A stretch of DNA of 64,000 nucleotides, taken from NCBI GenBank assembly GCA_963755155.1, contig CAVWIV010000004.1, forward strand, positions 248,001 to 312,000, read 5' to 3'. Origin of the DNA: PALSA-612 sp963755155 (GTDB taxonomy: Bacteria > Actinomycetota > Thermoleophilia > Gaiellales > Gaiellaceae). The position numbers and the translations under genes were made by a program. Shown here piece after piece: positions 55,577-63,190 of this stretch (positions are counted from its first letter, which is position 1; every line of letters starts with the position of its first letter). The notes below the pieces were generated by a model that made no database searches, was not told the DNA's origin, and worked only from the letters and a program-made list of their open reading frames with translations.

Positions 55577-56488
55577 CTAGGCCGTGCGCGCGACGAGCCG
55601 GCCCGACACCGGATCCCAGAGCAGCGCCGCCACGATCCCGAGCAGGAACCCGATGAAGGCGCCGACGAGCACGCTCGTGCGCCGGCTCGTGGGCTCCGTC
55701 CGCACGGCCACCGCCGCCGCCGTGACGCGGCTCGCCTCGATGTCCTTGGCGAGCGACACCGCGCGCGTCGTGTTGAAGCGGTTGATCTCCAACGTGGCCA
55801 GGCGCTGCTCCGCGAGCGTGATCTCGGAGTTGAGGTTCGTGAGCGCGACGAGCTTCTCGACGGGGCTGAGGCTGCCGTCGCCGACAATCTGCCTCTGCGA
55901 CGAGCGCGCGCCGGCCAGACGCGCCTTCACGAGCCCGATCTGGGTGTCGATGTACGCGAGCTGCTGGTCGAGGGTGTCGATCTTCGTGTCCGTGTACGCA
56001 CCCACCTCGTCCACGGCCTGCTGCGCGAGGTGGTTTGCCGCGGCGGCCGTCTTCCCGCGGTTGGAGCCCGTGACCTGGATCGAGAGCAGCGGCGCTGGAA
56101 AGGCCTGCCGCGTGGTCGACGTGCCCGGGATCGGTCGCGCGGTGACGGCGTCGCGGAGCTTCGAGGGCCTGAGGCCGGCGACCGAGGCGGCCCTCTGGAT
56201 CGCCTCCTCGCTCACGACGAAGGCCTGGACTAGGCCGAGCGTCGTCGGTGAGGTCGTGACGGCGGCGGCGGAGTCCGGAGCGAGCGGCTGGCCAAGGTAG
56301 ACCTGCGCGGTCGCCTTGTAGATCTTCCCGTCCGACAGCGAGACGAGGAAGCCGATGAGGGCGCCGAGCACTGCGCCGACGACGAGCAGCCACCAGCGCG
56401 CGGCGATTACCTGCGCGTAGCGCCCGAAGTCGACCTCCTGCTCTGCCTCCAGCTCGACCGCGGATTGCCGCTCAGAATCGGGGCTCAT
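55577..56488 (-). CDS. wzz: Wzz/CapA-type polysaccharide chain-length determinant protein
   Basis: 303 residues, intact. An N-terminal span (WWLLVVGAVLGALIGFLVSL, about 33-52) and a C-terminal span (SVLVGAFIGFLLGIVAALLW, about 272-291) enclose a periplasm-type helical domain with coiled coil (VGAYTDTKIDTLDQQLAYID). There is no kinase domain or Walker motif, so it is the membrane half only; no BY-kinase gene is in the window. Controls polymer length together with the Wzy-like protein. Start ATG 56488 shares ATGA with the epimerase upstream. Confidence 0.87.
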   Translation of the reverse strand: MSPDSERQSAVELEAEQEVDFGRYAQVIAARWWLLVVGAVLGALIGFLVSLSDGKIYKATAQVYLGQPLAPDSAAAVTTSPTTLGLVQAFVVSEEAIQRAASVAGLRPSKLRDAVTARPIPGTSTTRQAFPAPLLSIQVTGSNRGKTAAAANHLAQQAVDEVGAYTDTKIDTLDQQLAYIDTQIGLVKARLAGARSSQRQIVGDGSLSPVEKLVALTNLNSEITLAEQRLATLEINRFNTTRAVSLAKDIEASRVTAAAVAVRTEPTSRRTSVLVGAFIGFLLGIVAALLWDPVSGRLVARTA

Positions 56489-57396
56489 GGCGCGCTGACT
56501 GTAGTTGAAGCCCATTCCCACTGGGCCCGCAAGCCGTCCTCGAGCGAGACCGTCGGCGCCCAGCCGAGCTCCGAGCGGATGCGCGTCGTGTCGGCGTTCG
56601 TGCGCCGCTGGTCGCCGGGAACGGGCTCGTGCTGGCGGATCTCGAGCGTACGGCCGGCAAGCTCCTCGAGAATCGCGATCGCCTCCCGCACCGAGGCCTC
56701 GACCCCGCCGCCGACGTTGTACGTGCCGGTCCCTCTCTCCATCGCCCTCATCGTCGCGTCCACGACGTCGTCGACGTAGGTCCAGCCGCGCGACTGCTCG
56801 CCGTCGCCGTAGAGGTCGAACGGCTGCTCCGCGGCGAGCGCGCGCGCGATCTTCGTGAACGCCATGTCGGGGCGCTGCCGCGGCCCGAAGGCGTTGAAGT
56901 AGCGCAGCACGACCGCGTCGAGCCCGAAGCTGCGGCCGTACGCACGGGCGAGATGCTCGCACGTGAGCTTCGTGATGCCGTACGGCGAGACCGGCGCCGG
57001 CGGTGTGTCCTCCGGCGTCGGGTAGCGCTCGGCCTCGCCGTACACCGACGACGACGAGGCGAAGACGACGCGGACGCCGTCGCGTGCCGCTGCCTCGAAC
57101 ACGCGTTGCGACGCGAGCACGTTGCGCTCGACGTAAAGCGGGAACACGTCGCCGAAGCTCCGCACGCCCGGCTGACCGGCTAGGTGGAAGACACCGTCGA
57201 AGCCCGCGAAGTCGAGCTCGTCCCGAACGAGGTCGCGCTTGCGCACGTCCAGCCCCTCGGCGTTCTGCTGCTTGAGATTCGGGTCGTAGTAGTCCGTGAA
57301 GCTGTCGATGCCGACGACCTCGTCGCCGCGCGCCGTAAGTGCTTCCGAGAGCAGCGAGCCGATGAAGCCCGCCGCGCCTGTGACGACGTATCTCAC
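56485..57396 (-). CDS. NAD-dependent epimerase, UDP-glucose/UDP-glucuronate 4-epimerase type
   Basis: 303 residues, intact. YVVTGAAGFIGSLLSEALTA is the NAD loop; VFHLAGQPGVRSFGDVFPLY, FASSSSVYGEAERYPTPEDT and SPYGITKLTCEHLARAYGRS contain the catalytic Ser/Tyr/Lys. FNAFGPRQRPDMAFTKIARA is a segment shared by UDP-glucuronate 4-epimerases and GalE relatives, and AGQPGVR is more like the glucuronate branch. Would supply UDP-galacturonate or UDP-galactose. Exact substrate uncertain. Overlaps both neighbours in the GT4-GT87-epimerase-Wzz-GT2 operon. Confidence 0.85.
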   Translation of the reverse strand: MRYVVTGAAGFIGSLLSEALTARGDEVVGIDSFTDYYDPNLKQQNAEGLDVRKRDLVRDELDFAGFDGVFHLAGQPGVRSFGDVFPLYVERNVLASQRVFEAAARDGVRVVFASSSSVYGEAERYPTPEDTPPAPVSPYGITKLTCEHLARAYGRSFGLDAVVLRYFNAFGPRQRPDMAFTKIARALAAEQPFDLYGDGEQSRGWTYVDDVVDATMRAMERGTGTYNVGGGVEASVREAIAILEELAGRTLEIRQHEPVPGDQRRTNADTTRIRSELGWAPTVSLEDGLRAQWEWASTTVSAP

Positions 57397-58694
57397 GACG
57401 GGCTAGCGTAGTCGCGTCCGCGTGCGGCAGTCAGCAGCAACCAGCCCGTGAGCGGCAGCGCAACGGCGAACATCAGCGCCGAGACGGGCTCCCAGATCCC
57501 GGACGGGCCGGGGAGTACATACGGGTAGACGAAGGCGTTGAGAAGGCTCGCACCGGCCGCGGCCGCGCCGAGCAGGAGCTGCTCGCGCCGGGTGCGGGCG
57601 ACGAGCGCGATGGCGACTGCCCACGCGACGAGCAGTAGAACGAGGAACTGCGCGCTGAAGATCCGGTTCGTGAGCAGGAAGACGGCCGGCGCGAGTGCAG
57701 CTACGGCCACTCCTGCGGCGAGGCTCCCGCGTACGAGCCATGCGATCACGAGCACGCCGGCGAGCAGCAGCAGCTGGACGACGGTCGCGGCCGGATCGGC
57801 CCAGTCCGGCACGACTGCGGCGTGCGTGAAGTCCTCTCCCAGCTCCGCCTGGCCTAGCGCGTGCAGCGGCAGGTACGGGAACGACTCGCCCGTGATCGTC
57901 CGTTCACCCTGGATCTCGTATGCGGCGAGGACGTCGTCGGCCTCCCAGGCCAGGAACGGGACCGTCAGGGCGCCGAAGGCGACGACGAAGCCCGCGGCGT
58001 GGCGCAAGCCGTCTCGCGCGTGGCGCGACGTCAGGAGCCAGACGAAGAGCGCGAGAGCGGCGAGCGCCGGCGTCCACTTCACCGCCGCGCCCATGCCGAG
58101 CACGATGCCCGCGAGGCCAAACCGTTCGCGGTAGGCGAGCGCAAGCCCCACGGCGAGCAGCGCCGCAGGCGCGAGGTCGAACTTGAACTCCCACGCGTAG
58201 AGGTTGAGCGGCCAGAGCGCGACGAGCGCCGCGAGCCACGCGCTCCACCTCGTCCGAAGTGACCAGATGGCCGCGACGGTCGCGAGCTGGAACGGGATCA
58301 TCAGCAACGCGTTCGGCGTCCGTGCCGAGTCGTCGCCCAGCCAGGTCTCTAGCGCAAAGAGCGACACGGCCCCGGTCGGGTACTCCGAGCGCGGGTAGTC
58401 CCCGTCGAGCAGCGACTGTCCCTGGCTCGTGAAGATCGAGACGTCGAAGTCGGCGGGGATGTCCGCGGCCATGTGCGACCACACGAGCGCGAGGTGGTAG
58501 CCGCCCGCGAGGATCAGCAAGGGCACGAGCCGCAAGCGCTCCTGGTCCCGCCAGGCGATGAACAGTGCAGCGGCTGCTACGGCCGCCTCGGCGATCAGCC
58601 ACGCGTAGTCCCGTCCAGCCTCGACACGACCGATCTCGAGCAGCACGATGAGCGCCGCGCCGACCGCGAGCGCCAGAGTGGGTCGCCTGGTCAT
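57393..58694 (-). CDS. GT87-like polyprenol-phosphate-dependent membrane glycosyltransferase
   Basis: 433 residues with about eleven spans, intact. The first outer loop has DFDVSIFTSQGQSLLDG with PRSEYPTG following, the pattern of GT87 (formerly DUF2029) mannosyltransferases where the Asp is catalytic. LYAWEFKFDLAPAALLAVGL and MGAAVKWTPALAALALFVWL are typical intramembrane blocks. Uses a polyprenyl-phosphate sugar at the outer face. Start ATG 58694 shares ATGA with the GT4 upstream. Specificity not deducible. Confidence 0.82.
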   Translation of the reverse strand: MTRRPTLALAVGAALIVLLEIGRVEAGRDYAWLIAEAAVAAAALFIAWRDQERLRLVPLLILAGGYHLALVWSHMAADIPADFDVSIFTSQGQSLLDGDYPRSEYPTGAVSLFALETWLGDDSARTPNALLMIPFQLATVAAIWSLRTRWSAWLAALVALWPLNLYAWEFKFDLAPAALLAVGLALAYRERFGLAGIVLGMGAAVKWTPALAALALFVWLLTSRHARDGLRHAAGFVVAFGALTVPFLAWEADDVLAAYEIQGERTITGESFPYLPLHALGQAELGEDFTHAAVVPDWADPAATVVQLLLLAGVLVIAWLVRGSLAAGVAVAALAPAVFLLTNRIFSAQFLVLLLVAWAVAIALVARTRREQLLLGAAAAGASLLNAFVYPYVLPGPSGIWEPVSALMFAVALPLTGWLLLTAARGRDYASPS

Positions 58695-59779
58695 CGAACG
58701 AGCTCGGCGTACAGGCGCTCGTGGGCCTCCGCCGCGTGCTCCCAGGTGAATAGATCGGGCGAGCCAGCAGACGGACTGCGGAGCTGGGCGACGCATGCTT
58801 CGGCTAGCGCTCCCGGATCCTCGGGCGGGACGACCGCGCCTGCCTCGAACTCGCGGACGGTGTCGCCGAGTGAGCCCATATCGGTGACGACGACTGCCCT
58901 TCCGTGGCCGAGCGCCGTCGCGAGCACGCCAGACGACTCGATCTCGCGATACGGAAGGACGACAAGCGCCGCCTCCTCCATCACGTCGGCGATCTCGTCC
59001 TCGGTGATGAACCGGAGACGCCAGTCGATGCGGTCGGCGACGCGCAGCTCACGCGCGAGCTCCTGGTACGGCGCGGCGGGCTCGATCTCGTCGCCGGCGA
59101 CGACGAGACGGACGTCCGGCACCTGCTCCGCGATCGCCGGCAGCGCGCGGATGAGGAGGTCGAGCCCCTTCGAGCGGCGGATGAGCCCGAAGAAGAGGAG
59201 CGTGTGGCCGTGCGGCGGCGCGATCTCGCGCGCCGGCGTGAAGACGGGATGCGGGATCCGCACGACCTTCGCGCGGTCGACGCCCAGCTCGGTCAGCTGC
59301 TCGACGGCGCCGGCGCCGTGGACGACGACGCGGTCGACGGTCGAGAACACGCGCCGCCAGAGGTCGAGCTTGTCGGCAGTCCGCCTCGGGAGCACGTCGT
59401 GCGCCGTGAAGACCACCGGCCGCTCCCGCTGCGCCGCCTCGAGCCAGCGGAGGTCGTAGCGGGGCAGGCCCAGCCACTGCACGTGCAGCACGTCGGGGTC
59501 GAGCCGCGCAATCTCCTTCTGCAGCCGCCGAGCGCTCGGCAGGTACTCGAGCCCTTTCACGAGGAAGCGCAGGCGGGATCGCGGATTGCCGCGCAGGACA
59601 CGCGCGCTGCGAGTGAAGAACACGTCGTGCTGGCGGTAGCCGTCCGGCGGCGGCAGCTCCGCGAAGAGGAAGCTCGCCGTGAAGAGATCGACCTCGTGCC
59701 CACGCCGCGCGAGCGCCCCGGCGAGGCTCCGGTCGTACGGAATCGTGTAGCTGACGGGATCGGCGATGCTGATCCTCAC
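58691..59779 (-). CDS. Family 4 glycosyltransferase
   Basis: 362 residues, intact. GTG 59779 begins RISIADPVSYTIPYDRSLAG; VLHVQWLGLPRYDLRWLEAA and VVFTAHDVLPRRTADKLDLW follow, and the donor domain has LLFFGLIRRSKGLDLLIRAL, VLPYREIESSGVLATALGHG (Glu of the weakened E-x7-E) and VVPPEDPGALAEACVAQL. First gene of the operon down to 54637. A CAGACT box seven bases before the start overlaps the -10 of the divergent sulfotransferase gene. Confidence 0.87.
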   Translation of the reverse strand: MRISIADPVSYTIPYDRSLAGALARRGHEVDLFTASFLFAELPPPDGYRQHDVFFTRSARVLRGNPRSRLRFLVKGLEYLPSARRLQKEIARLDPDVLHVQWLGLPRYDLRWLEAAQRERPVVFTAHDVLPRRTADKLDLWRRVFSTVDRVVVHGAGAVEQLTELGVDRAKVVRIPHPVFTPAREIAPPHGHTLLFFGLIRRSKGLDLLIRALPAIAEQVPDVRLVVAGDEIEPAAPYQELARELRVADRIDWRLRFITEDEIADVMEEAALVVLPYREIESSGVLATALGHGRAVVVTDMGSLGDTVREFEAGAVVPPEDPGALAEACVAQLRSPSAGSPDLFTWEHAAEAHERLYAELVR

Positions 59780-59785
59780 GGCGCG

Positions 59786-59792
59786 TAGTCTG
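59786..59792. promoter_or_regulatory. Overlapping divergent -10 elements (sulfotransferase / GT4)
   Basis: TAGTCT (59786-59791) reads right and is followed by six bases and ATC 59798. CAGACT (59792-59787) reads left, seven bases before GTG 59779, and departs from TANNNT at its first base. Third divergent pair with a shared core; the leftward box is weaker. Confidence 0.45.
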
Positions 59793-59797
59793 CTGGA

Positions 59798-60745
59798 ATC
59801 ACGACGGCGGACTCCCCCTTCTTCCTCCTCGGCCACGACCGCTCGGGGACGACGATGCTGCGGCTCATCCTCGACCGCGGCGACGTCGCCGTCCCGCCGG
59901 AGTCGATGTTCCTCCTCGACGTCGACCCGGGGCAGCCTGCGGAGGACGTCCTGCGAGCCGCCTGGAACCACCCGCGCGTGCGGCTGTGGGGGCTCCCGGG
60001 CGAGCCGCCTGCGGTGCCGGCGGGGCTGAATGGCATGGACGCCTTCCGCTTCGCGGTCAGCGCGCCTTTCGTCGCGTATGCGGAGCGGGAGGGAAAGGCT
60101 CGCTGGGGCGACAAGACGCCTGCCTACATCGGCCACGTCGACCGGCTGGCCGCAATCTGGCCCGGCGCGCGCTTCGTCGTGCTCGTCCGCGATGGGCGAG
60201 ATGTTGCGCTCTCCGTGATGGATGTCCCGTTCGGCCCCAACAACGCCTGGGCAGCCGCCCGCTCCTGGGGGACGGCGATCCGCCATGGCCGCGAGGCGGC
60301 GGCGCGCTTCCCGGGCCGTGTGCTCGAAGTGCGTTACGAAGACCTCGTCTCGAAGCCCGGGGAGACGGTGGCCGCGATTTGCGACTTCGTCGGGCTCGAC
60401 TACTCCGACGACATGCTCGCCATCGAGCAGACCGACCGCGCAAAGGTCGTCGCCGACCAGTCCGCGTGGTTTACGAACGTGTGGAGCGGGATCACGACCG
60501 CCGCCGTCGGCAAGTGGCGGACGGAGCTGACGCCGCGCCAGATCGAGGTCTTCGAGACCGTGGCCGGCGACGAGCTCCGCGCACTCGGGTACGAGACGAG
60601 CGGTACGGAGGCGTCGCAGGCGCTCGTTCCCGCGTACGCAGCCCACGACGCCGCGATGCGCGGCGTGAACTTCGTCCGCCTGCGGCTCGTGCAGGAGCGC
60701 GGCCGGGAGGTACGGCACGTGCTCAGGCGAAAGCTCGCGCGATGA
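59798..60745 (+). CDS. PAPS-dependent sulfotransferase, apparent ATC start
   Basis: 315 residues if begun at ATC 59798; the first ATG (59855) would cut off half of the cofactor loop. FFLLGHDRSGTTMLRLIL is the 5'-phosphosulfate loop and lies before and across that ATG. RFVVLVRDGRDVALSVMDV (3'-phosphate site, R and S), VRYEDLVSKPGETVAAICDF and VGKWRTELTPRQIEVFE complete the Sulfotransfer family. Between the in-frame TAG (59786-59788) and ATG 59855 there is no ATG, GTG or TTG. TAGTCT plus six bases points to ATC as a leaderless start, or the base is a sequence error. Coupled to the next gene by ATGA. Confidence 0.82.
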   Translation: MTTADSPFFLLGHDRSGTTMLRLILDRGDVAVPPESMFLLDVDPGQPAEDVLRAAWNHPRVRLWGLPGEPPAVPAGLNGMDAFRFAVSAPFVAYAEREGKARWGDKTPAYIGHVDRLAAIWPGARFVVLVRDGRDVALSVMDVPFGPNNAWAAARSWGTAIRHGREAAARFPGRVLEVRYEDLVSKPGETVAAICDFVGLDYSDDMLAIEQTDRAKVVADQSAWFTNVWSGITTAAVGKWRTELTPRQIEVFETVAGDELRALGYETSGTEASQALVPAYAAHDAAMRGVNFVRLRLVQERGREVRHVLRRKLAR

Positions 60746-61374
60746 AGATCGTCAAGCGCGTCGCCGATCCAGTGCTGGCGCTCGTCGCCCTTGTCGTCCT
60801 CAGCCCGGTGTTTCTCGCGATCTCGCTGTGGATCGTCGTCGAGTCCGGCCGGCCGATCTTCTTCGTCTACCCGCGCGCGGGCAAGGATGGACGGCCGTTC
60901 CGCATGGTGAAGTTCCGGACGATGGTGCAGGACGCAATCGAGCTCGGGCGCTCCACCGGCATCACGCGCGACCCGTTCGGCGTCGTGAAGGACGACCCCC
61001 GCATCACAGGCGCCGGCCGCTGGTTGCGCCGCACGAGCCTCGACGAGCTGCCGCAGCTCGTGAACGTCCTCCGCGGCCAGATGAGCCTCGTCGGGCCGCG
61101 CGCCGACCTCGTCGAGCAGGCGGCGCACTACACGGACGAGGAGGCGCGGCGCCTCACCGTCCTCCCGGGCATCACCGGCTGGGCGCAGGTACACGGCCGT
61201 GACAGCGTGACGTGGCAGGAGCGCTTCCGCATGGACCTCTGGTACATCGACAACTGGTCGTTGTGGCTCGACGTGACGATCGTCTTCAAGACGTTCGGCG
61301 AGCTGTTCCGCGGCGAGCCCGAGCCGATCGAGGACGAGCTGAACATCGAGCGAGCGCAAGCCGCCGACGAGTGA
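60742..61374 (+). CDS. Short-form polyprenyl-phosphate sugar phosphotransferase (PglC/WcaJ catalytic domain)
   Basis: 210 residues, intact. One N-terminal re-entrant or membrane helix (VLALVALVVLSPVFLAISLW) is followed by the catalytic domain only: MVKFRTMVQDAIELGRSTGI, LRRTSLDELPQLVNVLRGQM, VGPRADLVEQAAHYTDEEAR and LPGITGWAQVHGRDSVTWQE. PglC-like minimal enzymes use UDP-sugars such as diNAcBac or HexNAc derivatives. This is the third initiating transferase in the window and the only short one. ATG 60742 overlaps the sulfotransferase stop; its TGA overlaps the FemAB-like start. Confidence 0.92.
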   Translation: MKIVKRVADPVLALVALVVLSPVFLAISLWIVVESGRPIFFVYPRAGKDGRPFRMVKFRTMVQDAIELGRSTGITRDPFGVVKDDPRITGAGRWLRRTSLDELPQLVNVLRGQMSLVGPRADLVEQAAHYTDEEARRLTVLPGITGWAQVHGRDSVTWQERFRMDLWYIDNWSLWLDVTIVFKTFGELFRGEPEPIEDELNIERAQAADE

Positions 61375-62316
61375 GGGAGGTCCCCGCGGCGGAGTGGGAC
61401 GAGCTGCTCGCGCGAGCTCGGCTGCGCGGACGCCTATCTGTTGCGCGCGTACGTCGAGGCGAGCTGCGTGCTCGATCCCGGCGAGCCGGTTCTGCTGGAG
61501 GACGACGGCGTCGTCATGGCCTGCATCGTGCGGGAGATCCCTGGCTCGGATCTCTACGACGTCACTACGCCGTACGGTTACGGCGGTCCCGTCGGCGACG
61601 GCGACTTCCACGAGGCGTACGAATGCTGGTGCGGCGAACGGAACATCGTCTCGACGTTCATCCGCTACCACCCGCTGTTCGAGAACTACCGCGGGGCGCC
61701 CCACGCGACGTACGCGAGCCCGACCGTAGGGTGGAAGCTCGACGGCGACCTGCTCGCGGGCATGCACGGCAAGCACCGCAATGTCGTCCGCAAGGCCCAG
61801 AAGGCCGACGTCACGGTCGAGCCGGGGAACGGCGTCGAAGGGTTCAGCTCCATCTATAAGGAGACGATGGAGCGGCAGCAGGCGGCGTCGTACTACTTCT
61901 TCCCGGATGAGTACTGGGCTCGCCTGGACGAGCTCGGCGACGGGCTCGTCCGGTTCGACGCACTCAGCGAAGGCGAGATCGTCGCGTCGGCGCTGTGCAT
62001 GCGCGGCGACCGCTGGCTCCACTACCACCTGGGCGCGACCGCCGACTCGGCGCGCGATCTCGGCGCCTCGAACCTCCTCCTATACGAGGCGGCGCAGTGG
62101 GGTCAGGCTCAAGGCCTCGAGGAGTTCCACCTCGGCGGCGGGGCCGGCGCGAAGGAGGATTCGCTCTATGCCTTCAAGCAGCGCTTCAGCCCGGAAGGTC
62201 GCCGCGAGTTCTGGGTGGGCAAGCTCGTCCACGACGAAGGCACGTATCGCCGCCTCTCCGGGGATGCGGAGATCGATCTCTCCGGCTTCTTTCCGGCGTA
62301 CCGGGCGGCGAACTAG
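61371..62316 (+). CDS. FemAB-like GNAT acyl/aminoacyl transferase, one frameshift
   Basis: About 314 residues. GTG 61371 begins VREVPAAEWDELLA; an indel at about 61415 leads to ELGCADAYLLRAYVEASCVL. Blocks are YDVTTPYGYGGPVGDGD, LAGMHGKHRNVVRKAQKADV (basic FemAB segment) and the second lobe ALCMRGDRWLHYHLGATADS with LLYEAAQWGQAQGLEEFHLG. Relatives include peptidoglycan bridge enzymes and exopolysaccharide-linked acetyltransferases; in this setting modification of a glycan or lipid-linked sugar is more likely. Ends with TAG inside the CTAG shared with the RES toxin gene. Confidence 0.83.
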
Positions 62317-62837
62317 GTCCGCATGCCGGTCGGCGGAGCGGGCGGCTCGTGGACGACGCGCGGACGGCCAATCGGCCTCACCGGTATCGCGCCAGGGTCG
62401 ACGAAGACGCACAGCACCCGACCGTCCGGTCGCGCGGCGCTCGGCGCGAGGAGCCCCGGCCAGCCTTCCCGCCAGAGCTGCTCGCCGACGCTCTGATACG
62501 GACGCCACGTCGTTCGTCCGGGCATCGGGGGTGTGAGTCCCAGCCGGCCAAGCCGATCTCCGTCGCTGATGTCCGCTACTGCCAATGACTTGAGGCGGTA
62601 GCGCCACACGTCGCGGGGCAGCTGGTGCGTCGGCGGAACGCCCAGCTCGGCGAGGCTTCTGTACCACTCGGCCCACATCGTGGGCTCCACGTCGGCCAGG
62701 TAGAGAGCATCGACGACGGTCCCACGCTGCCAGCGGTTGTTTCCAGCAGGAGCCGGTCGAATCCGCGGATCGCGCCCGTGCGAGGTGTGGCGCAGCCAAG
62801 TGCCGCCGACGTCAACCGCATCGACGTCGAGCGGCAA
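62313..62837 (-). CDS. RES-domain toxin (NAD+-degrading type) of an Xre-RES module
   Basis: 174 residues, TTG start at 62837 with GAGG about eight bases upstream and seven bases after the antitoxin stop. The three conserved residues that name the family are visible: Arg in WLRHTSHGRDPRI, Glu in ALYLADVEPTMWAEWYRSL and Ser in GLLAPSAARPDGRVLCVF; NNRWQRG is also typical. Known RES toxins (MbcT, ParT) degrade NAD+ or ADP-ribosylate targets and are neutralised by the adjacent Xre/ParS-type protein. Intact. Confidence 0.87.
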   Translation of the reverse strand: MPLDVDAVDVGGTWLRHTSHGRDPRIRPAPAGNNRWQRGTVVDALYLADVEPTMWAEWYRSLAELGVPPTHQLPRDVWRYRLKSLAVADISDGDRLGRLGLTPPMPGRTTWRPYQSVGEQLWREGWPGLLAPSAARPDGRVLCVFVDPGAIPVRPIGRPRVVHEPPAPPTGMRT

Positions 62838-62844
62838 ACCGTCC

Positions 62845-63186
62845 TCAGACGGCGCCGGGTGACTCGAGCTCGGAGATCACACGTGCGACCTGGCGGGCGC
62901 GGCCGCGGGCGATCAGGTGCAACGGCTTACGATCGTCGAGCGCCTCGATCGGCTTCGACATCCACACGGGGATGTACTCGGGATGGACGGTGCGGCTTAG
63001 ACGATCGACGATCTCCGCGAGCTCGGCGACCCTCTCCGCCCGCTTGCCGGTCGGGGAGCTGCGGCCGGCGAACCAGCCTCGCACCGTGCTCGGCGCGGCT
63101 CCCGTTGCCTCCGCGATCTGGGCATCGGACAGATGCCCGAGCTCGTGGATCCGGAGCGCCTCGGTCGCAAATGCCGTTGCCGCCAT
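62845..63186 (-). CDS. Xre/MbcA/ParS-like antitoxin
   Basis: 113 residues from ATG 63186. The N-terminal helix-turn-helix reads HLSDAQIAEATGAAPSTVRG; the C-terminal toxin-binding part (DUF2384-like) has VWMSKPIEALDDRKPLHLIA. Start chosen because ATG 63186 lies six bases after TACCCT; a TTG at 63222 would extend the protein by twelve residues. Antitoxin before toxin is the usual Xre-RES order, and autoregulation by binding its own promoter is typical of the family. Confidence 0.86.
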   Translation of the reverse strand: MAATAFATEALRIHELGHLSDAQIAEATGAAPSTVRGWFAGRSSPTGKRAERVAELAEIVDRLSRTVHPEYIPVWMSKPIEALDDRKPLHLIARGRARQVARVISELESPGAV

Positions 63187-63190
63187 GCCG

